From Flavobacterium sp. ALJ2 (GTDB lineage: Bacteria > Bacteroidota > Bacteroidia > Flavobacteriales > Flavobacteriaceae), in contig NZ_JADNRC010000002.1 of the NCBI RefSeq assembly GCF_015594725.1, positions 310,001-374,000 on the forward strand: a stretch of DNA of 64,000 nucleotides, written 5' to 3'. The stretch's first letter is position 1. The number at the start of each line of letters is the position of its first letter. Below the pieces are notes generated by a model that worked only from the letters and a program-made list of their open reading frames with translations, was not told where the DNA came from and ran no database searches. Shown here piece by piece: positions 17,673-27,453 of this stretch. The position numbers and the translations under genes are program-made.

Positions 17673-18776
17673 TTAATTTCCTCTTATGTTCTCAATAAAT
17701 TGGTCAAACAAATAAGAAGAGTCATGAGGTCCTGGACTTGCTTCTGGATGATACTGTACTGAGAAACAATTTTTATTTTTCATACGCATACCCGCAACAG
17801 TTTCATCATTAAGATGCAAATGTGTAATCTCTAAATCTGGATGATTATCTAATTGTTCTTTATTAACCGCAAAACCATGATTCTGAGATGTAATCTCACC
17901 TTTTCCAGTAATAATATTTTTAACAGGATGATTTATTCCTCGATGTCCATTAAACATTTTATAAGTAGAAACACCATTCGCCAAAGCAATAACTTGATGC
18001 CCTAAACAAATACCAAACAATGGTTTATTATTTGCCAAAATTTCTTTAGCAACTTCTATTGCTCCAAATAATGGATCTGGATCACCAGGGCCATTAGACA
18101 AGAAATAACCATCTGGATTAAATGCTGCTAAATCTTGAAAAGTAGAATTATACGGAAACACTTTTATATAACAATCTCTTTTAGCCAAATTACGCAAAAT
18201 ATTCTTCTTAATCCCTAAATCTAATGCTGAGATTTTATAAGTTGCATTTTCATCTCCATAAAAGTAAGGTTCAGTTGTCGAAACTTTTGAAGCAAGCTCC
18301 AAACCTTCCATATTTGGAACATTTGCCAAAGCAATCTTTAAATCTTCGATTGAAGTTCCATCTGTACATATCACAGCATTCATCGCTCCGTTATCACGTA
18401 TATAACTCACCAATGCTCTTGTATCAACATCAGAGATGCAAATAAGATTTTCTTTGATAAAATAAGACTCTAAACTCTCTGAAGCATCTTCACGAGAATA
18501 ATTAAAGCTAAAGTTTTTACAAACTAATCCTGATATTTTGATGCTATCAGATTCTATTTCTGAATCATTTACACCATAATTCCCAATGTGTGCATTGGTA
18601 GCAACCATAATCTGACCAAAATAAGAAGGGTCTGTAAAGATTTCTTGATATCCTGTCATTCCAGTATTAAAGCAAACTTCGCCAAAAGTTGTACCACTAA
18701 TTCCGATTGATTTTCCGTGAAAAATTGTTCCGTCGCTTAGCAAAAGAATGGCGCTTTGTCGTGTTGTGTATTTCAT
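17673..18776 (-). CDS. carA: Carbamoyl-phosphate synthase small subunit
   Basis: A 367-aa glutamine amidotransferase subunit that supplies ammonia to CarB for pyrimidine and arginine synthesis. The N-terminal CPSase small-chain domain (TFGEVCFNTGMTGYQEI) is followed by a class I GATase domain with the nucleophile Cys in FGICLGHQVIAL and the His-Glu pair in SVQYHPEASPGP. No carB lies next to it, so the large subunit must be encoded elsewhere. It stands between the ribosomal cluster terminator and eno. Confidence 0.96.
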   Translation of the reverse strand: MKYTTRQSAILLLSDGTIFHGKSIGISGTTFGEVCFNTGMTGYQEIFTDPSYFGQIMVATNAHIGNYGVNDSEIESDSIKISGLVCKNFSFNYSREDASESLESYFIKENLICISDVDTRALVSYIRDNGAMNAVICTDGTSIEDLKIALANVPNMEGLELASKVSTTEPYFYGDENATYKISALDLGIKKNILRNLAKRDCYIKVFPYNSTFQDLAAFNPDGYFLSNGPGDPDPLFGAIEVAKEILANNKPLFGICLGHQVIALANGVSTYKMFNGHRGINHPVKNIITGKGEITSQNHGFAVNKEQLDNHPDLEITHLHLNDETVAGMRMKNKNCFSVQYHPEASPGPHDSSYLFDQFIENIRGN

Positions 18777-18794
18777 TTGTAATTAGATATTTTG

Positions 18795-18826
18795 CAAATT
18801 TAATTTTTTAAAAGAGCGAGTGCAAG
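18795..18826 (-). promoter_or_regulatory. carA promoter
   Basis: TAAATTTG (18795-18802) is an exact -7 match on the minus strand. CTTG (18823-18826), 20 nt upstream, is one base off TTTG. The leader would be short, about 12-15 nt. Confidence 0.5.
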
Positions 18827-18908
18827 GTTTTTTAAAAAATTCATCTTTAAAAATAAAACCCTTAAAAGGGAAAGTGTTAGATTATTGTGTTTTTAGTTTC
18901 AAAAAAAA

Positions 18909-18945
18909 CAAAAAAAAAGGATAAACTAGTAACTAGTTTATCCTT
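18909..18945 (-). terminator. Terminator of the ribosomal protein cluster
   Basis: A perfect 13-bp stem (18917-18929 with 18933-18945) with a 3-nt loop is followed on the minus strand by a T-run. It lies 28 bp after the rplQ stop and closes the long str-S10-spc-alpha cluster. Confidence 0.92.
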
Positions 18946-18973
18946 AATTCTTATTGAATGATTATTTTCATAA

Positions 18974-19462
18974 TTATTCAGAAGCTTCAGTTGTCGTTTC
19001 TGTATCAGCAGCAGGAGCTTCAGAAGTCTCTTCAGCTTTCTTTGCTTTTCCACCACGACGGCTTTTTGCTTTTTTAACTTCTTTTTTACCTCCATTGTAA
19101 AGTTCATTGAAATCAACAAGTTCGATCATCGCCATATCAGCGTTATCTCCCAAACGATTTCCAACTTTAATGATACGTGTGTATCCACCTGGACGGTCTC
19201 CTACTTTAGCAGCTACATCTCTGAACAAGTCAGTTACAGCGTATTTACTACGTAAGTATGCAAAAACAATACGACGATTGTGAGTCGTATCTTCTTTTGA
19301 TTTTGTGATTAAAGGCTCAACGAATTGTTTAAGCGCTTTAGCTTTAGCAACAGTAGTGTTAATACGTTTGTGCTCAATAAGAGAACAAGCCATATTAGCC
19401 AACATAGCTTTTCTATGTCCAGTCTGTCTGCTTAAGTGATTGAATTTTTTTCCGTGTCTCAT
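18974..19462 (-). CDS. rplQ: 50S ribosomal protein L17
   Basis: The L17 core is at residues 1-122 ([21 protein letters not shown]). It is followed by a 40-residue tail, first Lys/Arg/Gly rich and then acidic with Ala/Thr/Glu. The total of 162 aa compares with 127 in E. coli. C-terminal tails on L17 are known in Bacteroidota. It is the last gene of the alpha part of the cluster, 36 bp after rpoA. Confidence 0.96.
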   Translation of the reverse strand: MRHGKKFNHLSRQTGHRKAMLANMACSLIEHKRINTTVAKAKALKQFVEPLITKSKEDTTHNRRIVFAYLRSKYAVTDLFRDVAAKVGDRPGGYTRIIKVGNRLGDNADMAMIELVDFNELYNGGKKEVKKAKSRRGGKAKKAEETSEAPAADTETTTEASE

Positions 19463-19498
19463 TGCTATGTTAAATTTAACTCGCCTAAGCGAATTAGA

Positions 19499-20491
19499 TT
19501 ATTCTTTATCTAGTTTGTATTTAGCTAAATCCATTCCGAAAGTTAAATTCTTAACTGCAACAAGTTCATCAAGTTCAGTTAAAGATTTTTTACCAAAATT
19601 ACGGAATTTCATTAGGTCATTTTTATTGAACGATACTAAATCACCAAGTGTATCAACTTCAGCCGCTTTCAAGCAATTTAATGCTCTCACAGATAAATCC
19701 ATATCAACAAGCTTAGTTTTAAGCAATTGTCTCATATGTAATGACTCTTCATCATACGATTCTGTTTGTGCAATTTCGTCAGCCTCGAGTGTAATTCTTT
19801 CGTCAGAGAATAACATGAAGTGGTGAATTAAAACTTTAGCAGCTTCAGTAAGAGCATCTTTAGGATTAATAGAACCATCAGTTTTGATTTCAAAAACTAA
19901 TTTTTCGTAATCTGTCTTTTGCTCAACACGGAAGTTTTCAATTGCATATTTCACATTTTTTACCGGAGTAAAAATTGAATCTGTAAAAATAGTTCCAATT
20001 GCAGCGTTCTGTTTTTTGTTCTCCTCAGCAGGAACGTATCCTCTACCTTTTTCGATTGTTAAATCGAAATTCAGTTTAATTTTACTATCTAAATTACAGA
20101 TAACAAGGTCCGGATTCAGCACTTGGAAACCTGAAATAAATTTTTGAAAATCACCTGCTGTTAGTTGATCTTTACCAGAAACAGAAATAGTAACTGCTTC
20201 ATTATCGATATCTTCAATTTGACGTTTGAAACGAACTTGTTTAAGATTAAGGATAATTTCGGTAACATCTTCAACAACACCTGAGATAGTAGAAAACTCA
20301 TGATCTACACCTTCAATGCGAACAGATGTAATTGCATAACCTTCTAATGCTGAAAGCAAAACTCTTCTAAGTGCATTACCAACAGTCAATCCATAACCAG
20401 GCTCTAAAGGTCTAAATTCGAATTTACCTTCAAAATCGGTTGAATCGATCATGATAACTTTATCGGGCTTTTGAAAATTAAATATTGCCAT
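19499..20491 (-). CDS. rpoA: RNA polymerase alpha subunit
   Basis: A 330-aa subunit with an N-terminal dimerisation domain (about 1-230, [20 protein letters not shown]) that nucleates assembly of the enzyme, a linker, and a C-terminal HhH domain (about 255-330, [19 protein letters not shown]) that contacts upstream DNA and activators. It stands in the conserved order rpsM-rpsK-rpsD-rpoA-rplQ. There are no unusual features. Confidence 0.98.
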   Translation of the reverse strand: MAIFNFQKPDKVIMIDSTDFEGKFEFRPLEPGYGLTVGNALRRVLLSALEGYAITSVRIEGVDHEFSTISGVVEDVTEIILNLKQVRFKRQIEDIDNEAVTISVSGKDQLTAGDFQKFISGFQVLNPDLVICNLDSKIKLNFDLTIEKGRGYVPAEENKKQNAAIGTIFTDSIFTPVKNVKYAIENFRVEQKTDYEKLVFEIKTDGSINPKDALTEAAKVLIHHFMLFSDERITLEADEIAQTESYDEESLHMRQLLKTKLVDMDLSVRALNCLKAAEVDTLGDLVSFNKNDLMKFRNFGKKSLTELDELVAVKNLTFGMDLAKYKLDKE

Positions 20492-20512
20492 AAATTTCGA
20501 CTAAGTCAATTA

Positions 20513-21118
20513 TTATTTGTTGTACAACTCTACGATTAATTGTTCTTTAATGTTTTCTGGAATTTGAAGTCTTGCAGGTACAGAAACGAAAGTTCCTTCT
20601 TTAAGATCATTGTTCCAAGTAATCCATTCATAAACATGACTTGAATTTGATAAAGAACGTTCGATAGCCTCTAAAGATTTAGATTTTTCACGAACAGCAA
20701 CTTTATCACCAGGCTTAAGGTGGTAAGACGGAATGTTAACAACTTCACCATTTACGGTAACGTGTCTGTGAGATACGATTTGACGTGCACCTCTTCTAGA
20801 AGGAGCAATACCCATTCTAAAAACTACATTATCCAATCTTGCTTCACATAGTTGTAACAAAACTTCACCAGTAACTCCTTTAGTCGCTGATGCTTTTTCG
20901 AATAAATTTCTGAATTGTTTTTCTAAAATTCCGTAAGAATATTTAGCTTTTTGCTTTTCCATTAATTGAATAGCATACTCAGATTTTTTTCCTCTTTTTT
21001 TAGCCATCCCGTGTTGTCCAGGTGGGTAATTTCTTCTTTCGAAAGATTTGTCATCTCCGAAAATTGCTTCGCCAAATTTACGAGCTATTCTTGTACTTGG
21101 ACCAGTATATCTTGCCAT
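20513..21118 (-). CDS. rpsD: 30S ribosomal protein S4
   Basis: A 201-aa primary 16S rRNA binder and assembly initiator. The S4 RNA-binding domain is at about 93-156 ([20 protein letters not shown]). The N-terminal region has no zinc-knuckle cysteines, so it is the zinc-free form. S4 is the autoregulator of this group of genes in E. coli. Here the gene has a structured 89-nt leader (see 21132-21183), while most neighbouring gaps are under 40 nt. Confidence 0.97.
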   Translation of the reverse strand: MARYTGPSTRIARKFGEAIFGDDKSFERRNYPPGQHGMAKKRGKKSEYAIQLMEKQKAKYSYGILEKQFRNLFEKASATKGVTGEVLLQLCEARLDNVVFRMGIAPSRRGARQIVSHRHVTVNGEVVNIPSYHLKPGDKVAVREKSKSLEAIERSLSNSSHVYEWITWNNDLKEGTFVSVPARLQIPENIKEQLIVELYNK

Positions 21119-21131
21119 TTTAAATTGTTTA

Positions 21132-21183
21132 AGATTGAGATTATGAATTCAGGTCTGATCCTTCGATAATCTATTTTCAATCT
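21132..21183 (-). promoter_or_regulatory. Structured RNA leader candidate of rpsD
   Basis: Two adjacent perfect helices nest in 52 nt: an outer 6-bp helix (21132-21137 with 21178-21183) and an inner 7-bp helix (21138-21144 with 21166-21172). A 5-nt bulge is on one side only, and a further AGG/CCT pairing closes a 6-nt loop. The structure starts 14 nt before the rpsD start codon. Ribosomal protein leaders that bind S4 are known from other phyla; whether this is one is an inference. No promoter motif is in the gap. Confidence 0.5.
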
Positions 21184-21207
21184 AGGTTATACTATAAATT
21201 TTGAGTA

Positions 21208-21591
21208 TTAAACTCTACGTCTTTTAGGAGGACGACATCCGTTGTGAGGCATTGGAGTAACATCGATAATCTCTGTAACTTCAATTCCACCGTTATGAAG
21301 AGAACGAATTGCAGACTCACGTCCGTTTCCTGGTCCTTTTACATAAACTTTAACTTTTTTAAGTCCTGCCTCAAGAGCTACTTTACTACAATCTTCTGCT
21401 GCCATTTGAGCTGCGTACGGAGTATTCTTTTTAGAACCTCTGAAACCCATCTTACCAGCTGAAGACCAAGAAATAACTTCACCTTTCTTATTTGTCAAAG
21501 AAATGATAATGTTGTTGAAAGTGGCAGAAATATGAGCTTCACCCGTTGATTCAACGATAACTTTACGTTTTTTTGCAGTTGCTTTAGCCAT
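21208..21591 (-). CDS. rpsK: 30S ribosomal protein S11
   Basis: A 127-aa platform protein of the small subunit, recognised by [33 protein letters not shown] and the terminal [18 protein letters not shown]. It lies 8 bp downstream of rpsM and belongs to the alpha group. Length and motifs are standard. Confidence 0.97.
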   Translation of the reverse strand: MAKATAKKRKVIVESTGEAHISATFNNIIISLTNKKGEVISWSSAGKMGFRGSKKNTPYAAQMAAEDCSKVALEAGLKKVKVYVKGPGNGRESAIRSLHNGGIEVTEIIDVTPMPHNGCRPPKRRRV

Positions 21592-21599
21592 ATTACTTA

Positions 21600-21974
21600 T
21601 TATTTAGTTGCTTTTTTCTTGTTAGCAACAGTTTTTCTTTTACCTTTTCTTGTTCTAGAGTTATTTTTAGTTCTTTGTCCTCTTAACGGAAGACCAGATC
21701 TATGACGGATACCTCTGTAACAACCAATATCCATTAAACGTTTGATGTTTAAAGAAACCTCAGAACGTAATTCTCCTTCAATTTTGAAAGATGATACTGC
21801 TTCACGAATTGCTCCGATCTCATCATCATTCCATTCTTGAACTTTTTTATCTTGGCTAACTTGAGCTTTTTCTAAAATCTCAATAGCTCTACTTCTTCCT
21901 AATCCAAAGATATAGGTAAGTGCTATAACACCTCTCTTATTTTTTGGGATATCTACCCCTGCTATTCTTGCCAT
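21600..21974 (-). CDS. rpsM: 30S ribosomal protein S13
   Basis: A 124-aa small-subunit head protein that contacts the P-site tRNA and forms bridges to the large subunit. [20 protein letters not shown] opens the protein, and [19 protein letters not shown] sequence appears near the end as [20 protein letters not shown]. It starts 2 bp after the rpmJ stop, so the two are probably translationally coupled. Confidence 0.97.
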   Translation of the reverse strand: MARIAGVDIPKNKRGVIALTYIFGLGRSRAIEILEKAQVSQDKKVQEWNDDEIGAIREAVSSFKIEGELRSEVSLNIKRLMDIGCYRGIRHRSGLPLRGQRTKNNSRTRKGKRKTVANKKKATK

Positions 21975-21976
21975 AA

Positions 21977-22093
21977 TTATCCTTGTCTTTGTTTAAATCT
22001 AGGATTCTTTTTGTTTATTACGTACAATCTCCCTTTTCTACGCACAATGATGCACTCGGGACTTCTCTTTTTTACTGATGCTCTAACTTTCAT
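21977..22093 (-). CDS. rpmJ: 50S ribosomal protein L36
   Basis: A 38-aa reading frame, [14 protein letters not shown]..., ending in PRFKQRQG, is an unmistakable L36. Only one cysteine (Cys14) remains of the zinc-ribbon set, so this is the zinc-independent form. It sits in its usual place between infA (12 bp upstream) and rpsM (2 bp downstream). It is easily missed because of its length. Confidence 0.95.
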   Translation of the reverse strand: MKVRASVKKRSPECIIVRRKGRLYVINKKNPRFKQRQG

Positions 22094-22105
22094 AGTGAAT
22101 ATCCT

Positions 22106-22321
22106 TTAATATCTATAAGTAATTCTTGCTTTTGACAAGTCGTAAGGACTCATTTCTAGTTTCACTTTATCACCAGGTAATAATTTGATGTAATGCATAC
22201 GCATCTTACCAGAAATATGAGCGATTACAATATGTCCATTTTCTAATTCTACACGGAACATCGCATTTGACAATGCTTCGATGATTGATCCGTCTTGTTC
22301 TATTGCTGATTGTTTTGCCAT
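22106..22321 (-). CDS. infA: Translation initiation factor IF-1
   Basis: A 71-aa OB-fold protein that binds the ribosomal A site during initiation. It shows [20 protein letters not shown], then [20 protein letters not shown] and the end [14 protein letters not shown]. It lies 7 bp after secY and before rpmJ, the conserved order in Bacteroidota. Confidence 0.97.
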   Translation of the reverse strand: MAKQSAIEQDGSIIEALSNAMFRVELENGHIVIAHISGKMRMHYIKLLPGDKVKLEMSPYDLSKARITYRY

Positions 22322-22328
22322 ATAAAAA

Positions 22329-23675
22329 TTAAGCTACTGCTTTTCTATTTTTACCAGTCTTCATTAAACCATCATAATGTTTGTTTAACAAATATGAATT
22401 AATTTGTTGAATAGTATCTATTGCAACTCCAACCATAATTATTAACGAGGTACCTCCAAAAAACATTGCCCAAGATTGTTGTACATCCATAAAACTTACA
22501 ACAATGGCTGGGAACACAGCAATTAAAGCAAGGAATAAAGATCCTGGGAAAGTTATTAAAGACATCACTTTATCAAGAAAATCTGAAGTCTCCACCCCTG
22601 GCCTAACACCTGGAATAAAACCACCACTTCTCTTTAAGTCATCAGACATCTTGTTAGTAGGTACTGTAATTGCAGTATAAAAGAAAGTAAACACAACAAT
22701 TAAAGTTGCAAATACAAAGTTATACCAAAATCCAAACATATTACTAAAAGCACCAACAATTGATTGTGATGTATCTGATTTCGATAATCCAGCTACAGCT
22801 GCAGGAATAAACATAATTGCTTGTGCAAAAATAATTGGCATAACCCCAGAAGCATTAAGCTTAAGTGGAATCCATTGTCTATTACCTCCCATCAAATCTT
22901 GCTCATAATCTCCTGAAGTTGTACGACGAGCGTATTGAACTGGAATTTTACGAACTGCCATAATCAACAGTACACAAGAAATAATAACTAATAACCAAAT
23001 AATAATTTCGATAACTAATAACATTGGCCCTCCATTGTTATTGGTAACTCTGGTTGTAAATTCTTGAATAAAAGCTTGTGGAAAACGAGCTAATATACCA
23101 ACCATAATCAACAATGAGATTCCATTTCCAATACCTTTATCTGTAATTTTCTCTCCTAACCACATGGCAAAAATAGTACCTGTAACCAAAATTATCACAG
23201 AAGAAAATAAAAACTCAAAAGAATTAAAACCTAGCAAAAATGCACTGCTAGGTAATGTTCTATATAAATTATAGATGTAAGTTGGCCCTTGAACTAAAGT
23301 AATAACGATAGTTAACCAACGTGTTATCTGATTAATTTTTTTTCTACCGCTCTCTCCATCATTTTGAAGTTTTTGTAAATACGGAATCGCAATTCCCATT
23401 AACTGAACAACAATAGACGCAGAAATATAAGGCATAATACCTAAAGCAAAAACTGAAGCTTTAGAGAATGCACCTCCGGTGAACATGTCTAGAATAGATC
23501 CTAAACCATTTTTTGTTTGTCCCGCTAAACCAGTCAATTGCGTTGCATCAATTCCAGGAAGCGTAACGTGTGCTCCAAAACGATATACTAAAAGAAGTCC
23601 TAATGTAATTAAGATTCTATTTCTCAGTTCTTCGATTTTCCAAACATTACTTATTGATTCAATAAATTTCTTCAT
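22329..23675 (-). CDS. secY: Protein translocase channel subunit SecY
   Basis: A 448-aa polytopic membrane protein with ten hydrophobic segments, the pore of the Sec translocon for export and membrane insertion. Signatures are [11 protein letters not shown] near the N-terminus, [13 protein letters not shown], and [22 protein letters not shown] late in the protein. It is preceded by rplO and followed by infA. There are no truncations. Confidence 0.97.
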   Translation of the reverse strand: MKKFIESISNVWKIEELRNRILITLGLLLVYRFGAHVTLPGIDATQLTGLAGQTKNGLGSILDMFTGGAFSKASVFALGIMPYISASIVVQLMGIAIPYLQKLQNDGESGRKKINQITRWLTIVITLVQGPTYIYNLYRTLPSSAFLLGFNSFEFLFSSVIILVTGTIFAMWLGEKITDKGIGNGISLLIMVGILARFPQAFIQEFTTRVTNNNGGPMLLVIEIIIWLLVIISCVLLIMAVRKIPVQYARRTTSGDYEQDLMGGNRQWIPLKLNASGVMPIIFAQAIMFIPAAVAGLSKSDTSQSIVGAFSNMFGFWYNFVFATLIVVFTFFYTAITVPTNKMSDDLKRSGGFIPGVRPGVETSDFLDKVMSLITFPGSLFLALIAVFPAIVVSFMDVQQSWAMFFGGTSLIIMVGVAIDTIQQINSYLLNKHYDGLMKTGKNRKAVA

Positions 23676-23687
23676 ATAATAGAAAAA

Positions 23688-24140
23688 TTATATTGTTACA
23701 GCTTCTCCACCAACAGCTTCAATAGCCGCTTTTGCAGTAGCAGTAAATTTGTGAGCAGTTACTTTTAATTTTGCTTTCAATTCTCCTCTACCTAAAATCT
23801 TAACGATTTCATTTTTGGTAGCTAGACGATTTGCTACATAAACTGTCATATCAACAGAATCTGTAATAACACCATTGTCTACTAATAATTGTAGCGTATC
23901 TAAATTTACACCTTCGTATTCTTTACGGTTGATGTTTGTGAAACCGAACTTAGGTACACGTCTTTGAAGTGGCATTTGCCCTCCTTCAAATCCAATCTTT
24001 TTAGAATAACCAGAACGAGATTTTGCTCCTTTGTGTCCTCTTGCAGAAGTACCACCTTTTCCAGAACCTTCTCCTCTACCTAATCTCTTATTTTGATTGT
24101 GCGTTGACCCTTCAGCTGGTTGTAAGTTACTTAAATTCAT
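23688..24140 (-). CDS. rplO: 50S ribosomal protein L15
   Basis: A 150-aa late-assembly large-subunit protein. The N-terminal NLQPAEGSTHNQNKRLGRG and the glycine-rich GKGGTSARGHKGAKSRSG are diagnostic. It stands in the spc order rpsE-rpmD-rplO-secY, 11 bp after rpmD. Confidence 0.97.
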   Translation of the reverse strand: MNLSNLQPAEGSTHNQNKRLGRGEGSGKGGTSARGHKGAKSRSGYSKKIGFEGGQMPLQRRVPKFGFTNINRKEYEGVNLDTLQLLVDNGVITDSVDMTVYVANRLATKNEIVKILGRGELKAKLKVTAHKFTATAKAAIEAVGGEAVTI

Positions 24141-24151
24141 AACAGTATTTG

Positions 24152-24334
24152 TTATTTAGCTTCTTCAACAGAAACTAAGTGTTTAACTTTGTTTATCATC
24201 CCAAGGATAGCAGGATTTGAATCATGCTCTACAACTTGTCCCATTTTACGTAGACCTAAAGCTTCCAAACCTCTTTTTTGAGAAAGAGGACAGTTGATTT
24301 TGCTTCTTACTTGTTTTACTAATAATTTAGCCAT
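24152..24334 (-). CDS. rpmD: 50S ribosomal protein L30
   Basis: A 60-aa L30 with [29 protein letters not shown] sequence across residues 6-30 and a C-terminal [19 protein letters not shown]. It lies between rpsE and rplO with 11-12 bp gaps. Confidence 0.96.
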   Translation of the reverse strand: MAKLLVKQVRSKINCPLSQKRGLEALGLRKMGQVVEHDSNPAILGMINKVKHLVSVEEAK

Positions 24335-24346
24335 AATTTCCTTGAA

Positions 24347-24868
24347 TTAACCTTTAAAAACTTTTTCTAAAGAAACACCTCTTTGTTTTGCAACAGTATA
24401 AGCGCTTCTCATTTGTAATAAAGCATCAAAAGTTGCTTTAACTACGTTATGAGGATTTGATGATCCTTGAGATTTAGATAATACATCCTGAATACCTACT
24501 GATTCAAGAACTGAACGAACAGCTCCACCAGCAATAACCCCTGTACCATGAGAAGCAGGAATTAAAAATACACGTGCACCACCATATTTACCTTTTTGTT
24601 CGTGAGGAACAGATTTTCCATTCAAAGGAATCTTTACTAAATTTTTCTTAGCATCTTCTACTGCTTTCGCAATTGCTTCAGAAACATCTTTAGATTTCCC
24701 TAATCCATGTCCAACAACTCCATTTTCATCACCTACAACTACAATAGCAGAAAAACCGAAAGCTCTACCACCTTTTGTAACTTTAGTAACACGATTAACA
24801 CTTACCAGACGATCTTTAAGTTCAAGACCACTTGGTTTTACCAATTCTACATTTTTGTATTTAGACAT
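24347..24868 (-). CDS. rpsE: 30S ribosomal protein S5
   Basis: A 173-aa protein of the decoding-site region. The double-stranded RNA-binding-like domain ([20 protein letters not shown]) is followed by [20 protein letters not shown] and the C-terminal domain [19 protein letters not shown]. It sits 6 bp after rplR. Standard length. Confidence 0.97.
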   Translation of the reverse strand: MSKYKNVELVKPSGLELKDRLVSVNRVTKVTKGGRAFGFSAIVVVGDENGVVGHGLGKSKDVSEAIAKAVEDAKKNLVKIPLNGKSVPHEQKGKYGGARVFLIPASHGTGVIAGGAVRSVLESVGIQDVLSKSQGSSNPHNVVKATFDALLQMRSAYTVAKQRGVSLEKVFKG

Positions 24869-24874
24869 AATATA

Positions 24875-25225
24875 TTAGAATTTAAGTCCAGCCGCTCTTG
24901 CGCCTTCTGCTAATGATTTAATACGACCGTGATATAAGTATCCTCCTCTATCGAAAGTTACTGCATCTATTCCAGCTTTTAACGCTTTTTCTGCAACTAG
25001 TTTTCCAACTGCGTTAGCAATTTCTACGTTCGTACCTTTACCTATTTCTTTTTCTCTTGAAGAGGCAGCCAATAAAGTAACTCCATTTACATCATCAATA
25101 AGTTGTGCGTAAATTTCTTTATTACTTCTAAATACAGAAAGTCTTGGTTTAGCAGCATAACCACTAATCGTTTTTCTAATTCTGAATTTAATTCTCTGTC
25201 TTCTATCAGATTTTGTTAATGACAT
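24875..25225 (-). CDS. rplR: 50S ribosomal protein L18
   Basis: A 116-aa 5S rRNA-binding protein: [20 protein letters not shown] followed by [18 protein letters not shown], ending in [20 protein letters not shown]. It lies between rplF and rpsE in conserved order. Confidence 0.97.
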   Translation of the reverse strand: MSLTKSDRRQRIKFRIRKTISGYAAKPRLSVFRSNKEIYAQLIDDVNGVTLLAASSREKEIGKGTNVEIANAVGKLVAEKALKAGIDAVTFDRGGYLYHGRIKSLAEGARAAGLKF

Positions 25226-25236
25226 AATCTTATTTT

Positions 25237-25779
25237 TTAAGCTGATTTACCTGCTTTTCTTCTTAATACTTCACCTACAAACTTAACACCTTTTCCTTTA
25301 TATGGTTCTGGCTTACGGAAACCTCTAATTTTTGCCGCAACCTGACCTAAAAGTTGTTTGTCAATTGATGTTAATTTTACGATAGGGTTTTTACCTTTTT
25401 CAGATATTGTCTCTAAAACTACTTCTGGAGCAATTTCTAAAACAATATTGTGAGAATATCCAAGAGCTAAATCTAACTTTTGTCCTTGATTTGAAGCTCT
25501 ATAACCAACTCCTACCAACTCTAAAGATTTAGTAAACCCTTCATTTACACCAACAATCATGTTACTGATTAATGATCTGTAAAGTCCGTGTTTTGCTCTG
25601 TGATCTTTGTGATCAGACGATCTATCTACTTGAACTTGATCGCCTTCAACCGTAACAGTTACGTCCGAAAACTCCTGTGTAAGCTGACCATTCTTTCCTT
25701 TTACTGTAATAATACCGTCTTTAACTTCTACAGTTGTACCAGCAGGGATTACAATTGGATTTTTACCTATTCTTGACAT
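25237..25779 (-). CDS. rplF: 50S ribosomal protein L6
   Basis: A 180-aa protein near the GTPase-associated centre, with two repeated beta-sheet domains. It starts [20 protein letters not shown] and carries the signature [18 protein letters not shown] at about 153-170. It lies 18 bp after rpsH. Confidence 0.97.
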   Translation of the reverse strand: MSRIGKNPIVIPAGTTVEVKDGIITVKGKNGQLTQEFSDVTVTVEGDQVQVDRSSDHKDHRAKHGLYRSLISNMIVGVNEGFTKSLELVGVGYRASNQGQKLDLALGYSHNIVLEIAPEVVLETISEKGKNPIVKLTSIDKQLLGQVAAKIRGFRKPEPYKGKGVKFVGEVLRRKAGKSA

Positions 25780-25797
25780 CTTATATAGTCTTTATAA

Positions 25798-26196
25798 TTA
25801 GTATACGTAACAAATTACTTCACCACCTACATTTAATTGCTTAGCTTGTTTTCCTGTCATTAAACCTTTTGACGTAGAAACAATAGCAATTCCTAATCCG
25901 TTAAGGATTCTAGGTAGGTTAGCAGCACCTGCATATTTACGCAAACCTGGTTTACTAATTCTTTGGATATCTTTAATTACTGGCTCTTTAGTATCTTTAT
26001 CATACTTCAAAGCGATTTTGATTGAACCCTGAACAGCGTTGTCCTCAAATTTGTAACTCAAGATATAACCTTGATCAAATAAGATCTTAGTTATTTCTTT
26101 TTTTAGATTAGATGCCGGAATTTCAACAACTTTGTGGTTTGCAGCCACAGCGTTACGAACTCTAGTCAAATAATCTGCAATAGGATCTGTATACAT
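25798..26196 (-). CDS. rpsH: 30S ribosomal protein S8
   Basis: A 132-aa 16S rRNA binder; in E. coli S8 represses the spc operon. I start it at [16 protein letters not shown] (ATG at 26196), as in all homologues. An upstream in-frame ATG at 26232 would add 12 unrelated residues encoded by the leader hairpin. The terminal [20 protein letters not shown] is typical. A 104-bp gap before the gene carries its own promoter-like motif and a hairpin, unlike its tightly packed neighbours. Confidence 0.96.
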   Translation of the reverse strand: MYTDPIADYLTRVRNAVAANHKVVEIPASNLKKEITKILFDQGYILSYKFEDNAVQGSIKIALKYDKDTKEPVIKDIQRISKPGLRKYAGAANLPRILNGLGIAIVSTSKGLMTGKQAKQLNVGGEVICYVY

Positions 26197-26220
26197 ATGT
26201 ATTTGATTGCGATTATGGTT

Positions 26221-26244
26221 TTCGGGAGACACTCGTCTCCCGAA
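26221..26244 (-). promoter_or_regulatory. GC-rich hairpin in the rpsH leader
   Basis: TTCGGGAGAC (26221-26230) pairs perfectly with GTCTCCCGAA (26235-26244) around a 4-nt loop. It is the most GC-rich stem in the cluster and lies 24 nt before the rpsH start. No U-tract follows on the minus strand, so it is not an intrinsic terminator. It could be a protein-binding leader element or an RNA stabiliser. Confidence 0.55.
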
Positions 26245-26276
26245 CCTTTAATCAATTAAAATTATTTTTTGGTTTG

Positions 26277-26308
26277 CAAAAGTAATAACTTATTGCGAGA
26301 TTACCAAG
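26277..26308 (-). promoter_or_regulatory. Internal spc-operon promoter before rpsH
   Basis: TACTTTTG (26277-26284) is an exact -7 match on the minus strand. CTTG (26305-26308) is 20 nt upstream with one mismatch to TTTG, and overlies the end of rpsN. It would drive rpsH and the genes after it with a leader of about 75 nt containing the hairpin at 26221-26244. Confidence 0.5.
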
Positions 26309-26570
26309 ACGCTTTTTTAACTCCAGGAATTAATCCATTATTAGCCATCTCACGGAAAGTTACACGTGAAATACCAAATTGACGAATATAACCTCTTGGT
26401 CTACCTGTTAATTTACAACGGTTGTGTAAACGAACTGGTGAAGCATTTTTAGGTAATTTCTGTAAACCTTCAAAATCTCCAGCTTCTTTCAAAGCTTTTC
26501 TTTTCTCAGCATACTTAGCTACCGTTTTCTCTCTTTTCACCTCACGGGCTTTCATTGATTCTTTAGCCAT
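26301..26570 (-). CDS. rpsN: 30S ribosomal protein S14
   Basis: An 89-aa S14 of the long, zinc-free form: [20 protein letters not shown], then [20 protein letters not shown] and [26 protein letters not shown] end. The CxxC pairs of the zinc form are missing. It lies 3 bp after rplE. Confidence 0.97.
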   Translation of the reverse strand: MAKESMKAREVKREKTVAKYAEKRKALKEAGDFEGLQKLPKNASPVRLHNRCKLTGRPRGYIRQFGISRVTFREMANNGLIPGVKKASW

Positions 26571-26573
26571 GTC

Positions 26574-27125
26574 TTAATTCTTTTTAAAAGGTAAACCTAA
26601 TTCAGCCAATAATGACTTTGCTTCTTTGTCTGTTTGAGCAGTTGTAACAAAAGTAATATCCATTCCTGAAATTTTGTTTACTTTATCAATATCAATTTCT
26701 GGGAAAATGATTTGCTCTAAAACTCCAAGATTGTAATTACCTCTTCCGTCAAAACCAGTAGCTTTGATACCACTAAAATCTCTAACACGTGGTAAAGCAG
26801 AAGTAATAAGTCTATCTAAAAACTCATACATTCTTTCACCACGCAAAGTAACTTTTGCTCCAATCGGCATTCCTTTTCTCAATTTGAATGACGCAACGTC
26901 TTTCTTTGAAATTGTAGATACTGCTTTCTGTCCAGTGATCTTTGTCAACTCATCAACTGCATAGTCAATAAGTTTTTTATCAGATACAGCTGCACCAACT
27001 CCACGGCTCAAAACGATTTTTTCCAATTTAGGAACTTGCATTACGTTTGTATATCCGAATTCCTCTTTAAGAGCAGAGATTACTCTACTCTTATATTCTT
27101 CTTTTAGTCTAGGTGTATATGCCAT
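26574..27125 (-). CDS. rplE: 50S ribosomal protein L5
   Basis: A 183-aa 5S rRNA-binding protein of the central protuberance. It shows [20 protein letters not shown], the signature [14 protein letters not shown], and the C-terminal [20 protein letters not shown]. It lies 2 bp after rplX. Confidence 0.97.
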   Translation of the reverse strand: MAYTPRLKEEYKSRVISALKEEFGYTNVMQVPKLEKIVLSRGVGAAVSDKKLIDYAVDELTKITGQKAVSTISKKDVASFKLRKGMPIGAKVTLRGERMYEFLDRLITSALPRVRDFSGIKATGFDGRGNYNLGVLEQIIFPEIDIDKVNKISGMDITFVTTAQTDKEAKSLLAELGLPFKKN

Positions 27126-27127
27126 TA

Positions 27128-27442
27128 CTATAGTACTTGATTAGATTTTTTTGAAAATCTTACTTTCTTATCTCCTTCTACTCTAATACCAACTCTAGTT
27201 GTTTCCTTAGTTTTAGGATCAATTAGTGAAATGTTAGATATTTGTATAGAAGCTTCTTTCTTAACGATACCACCTTGAGGGTTTTTTGCACTTGGTTTTG
27301 TATGTTTCGAAACCATGTTTACACCTTCAACTATCGCTTTATTTTTCTCACGGTAAACACGTAAAACTTTACCTTCTGAACCTTTATGGTCTCCAGCAAT
27401 TACTCTTACGATATCTCCTGATTTTATTTTTAGCTTTATCAT
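27128..27442 (-). CDS. rplX: 50S ribosomal protein L24
   Basis: A 104-aa assembly-initiator protein with a KOW motif near the start ([20 protein letters not shown]) and [20 protein letters not shown] in the middle. It lies between rplN and rplE with short gaps. Confidence 0.97.
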   Translation of the reverse strand: MIKLKIKSGDIVRVIAGDHKGSEGKVLRVYREKNKAIVEGVNMVSKHTKPSAKNPQGGIVKKEASIQISNISLIDPKTKETTRVGIRVEGDKKVRFSKKSNQVL

Positions 27443-27453
27443 CTTAAAACGAA

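Noticed and set aside
26197..26232. Twelve-residue N-terminal extension of S8
   Set aside because: It is encoded by the leader hairpin, and S8 homologues begin at [12 protein letters not shown].
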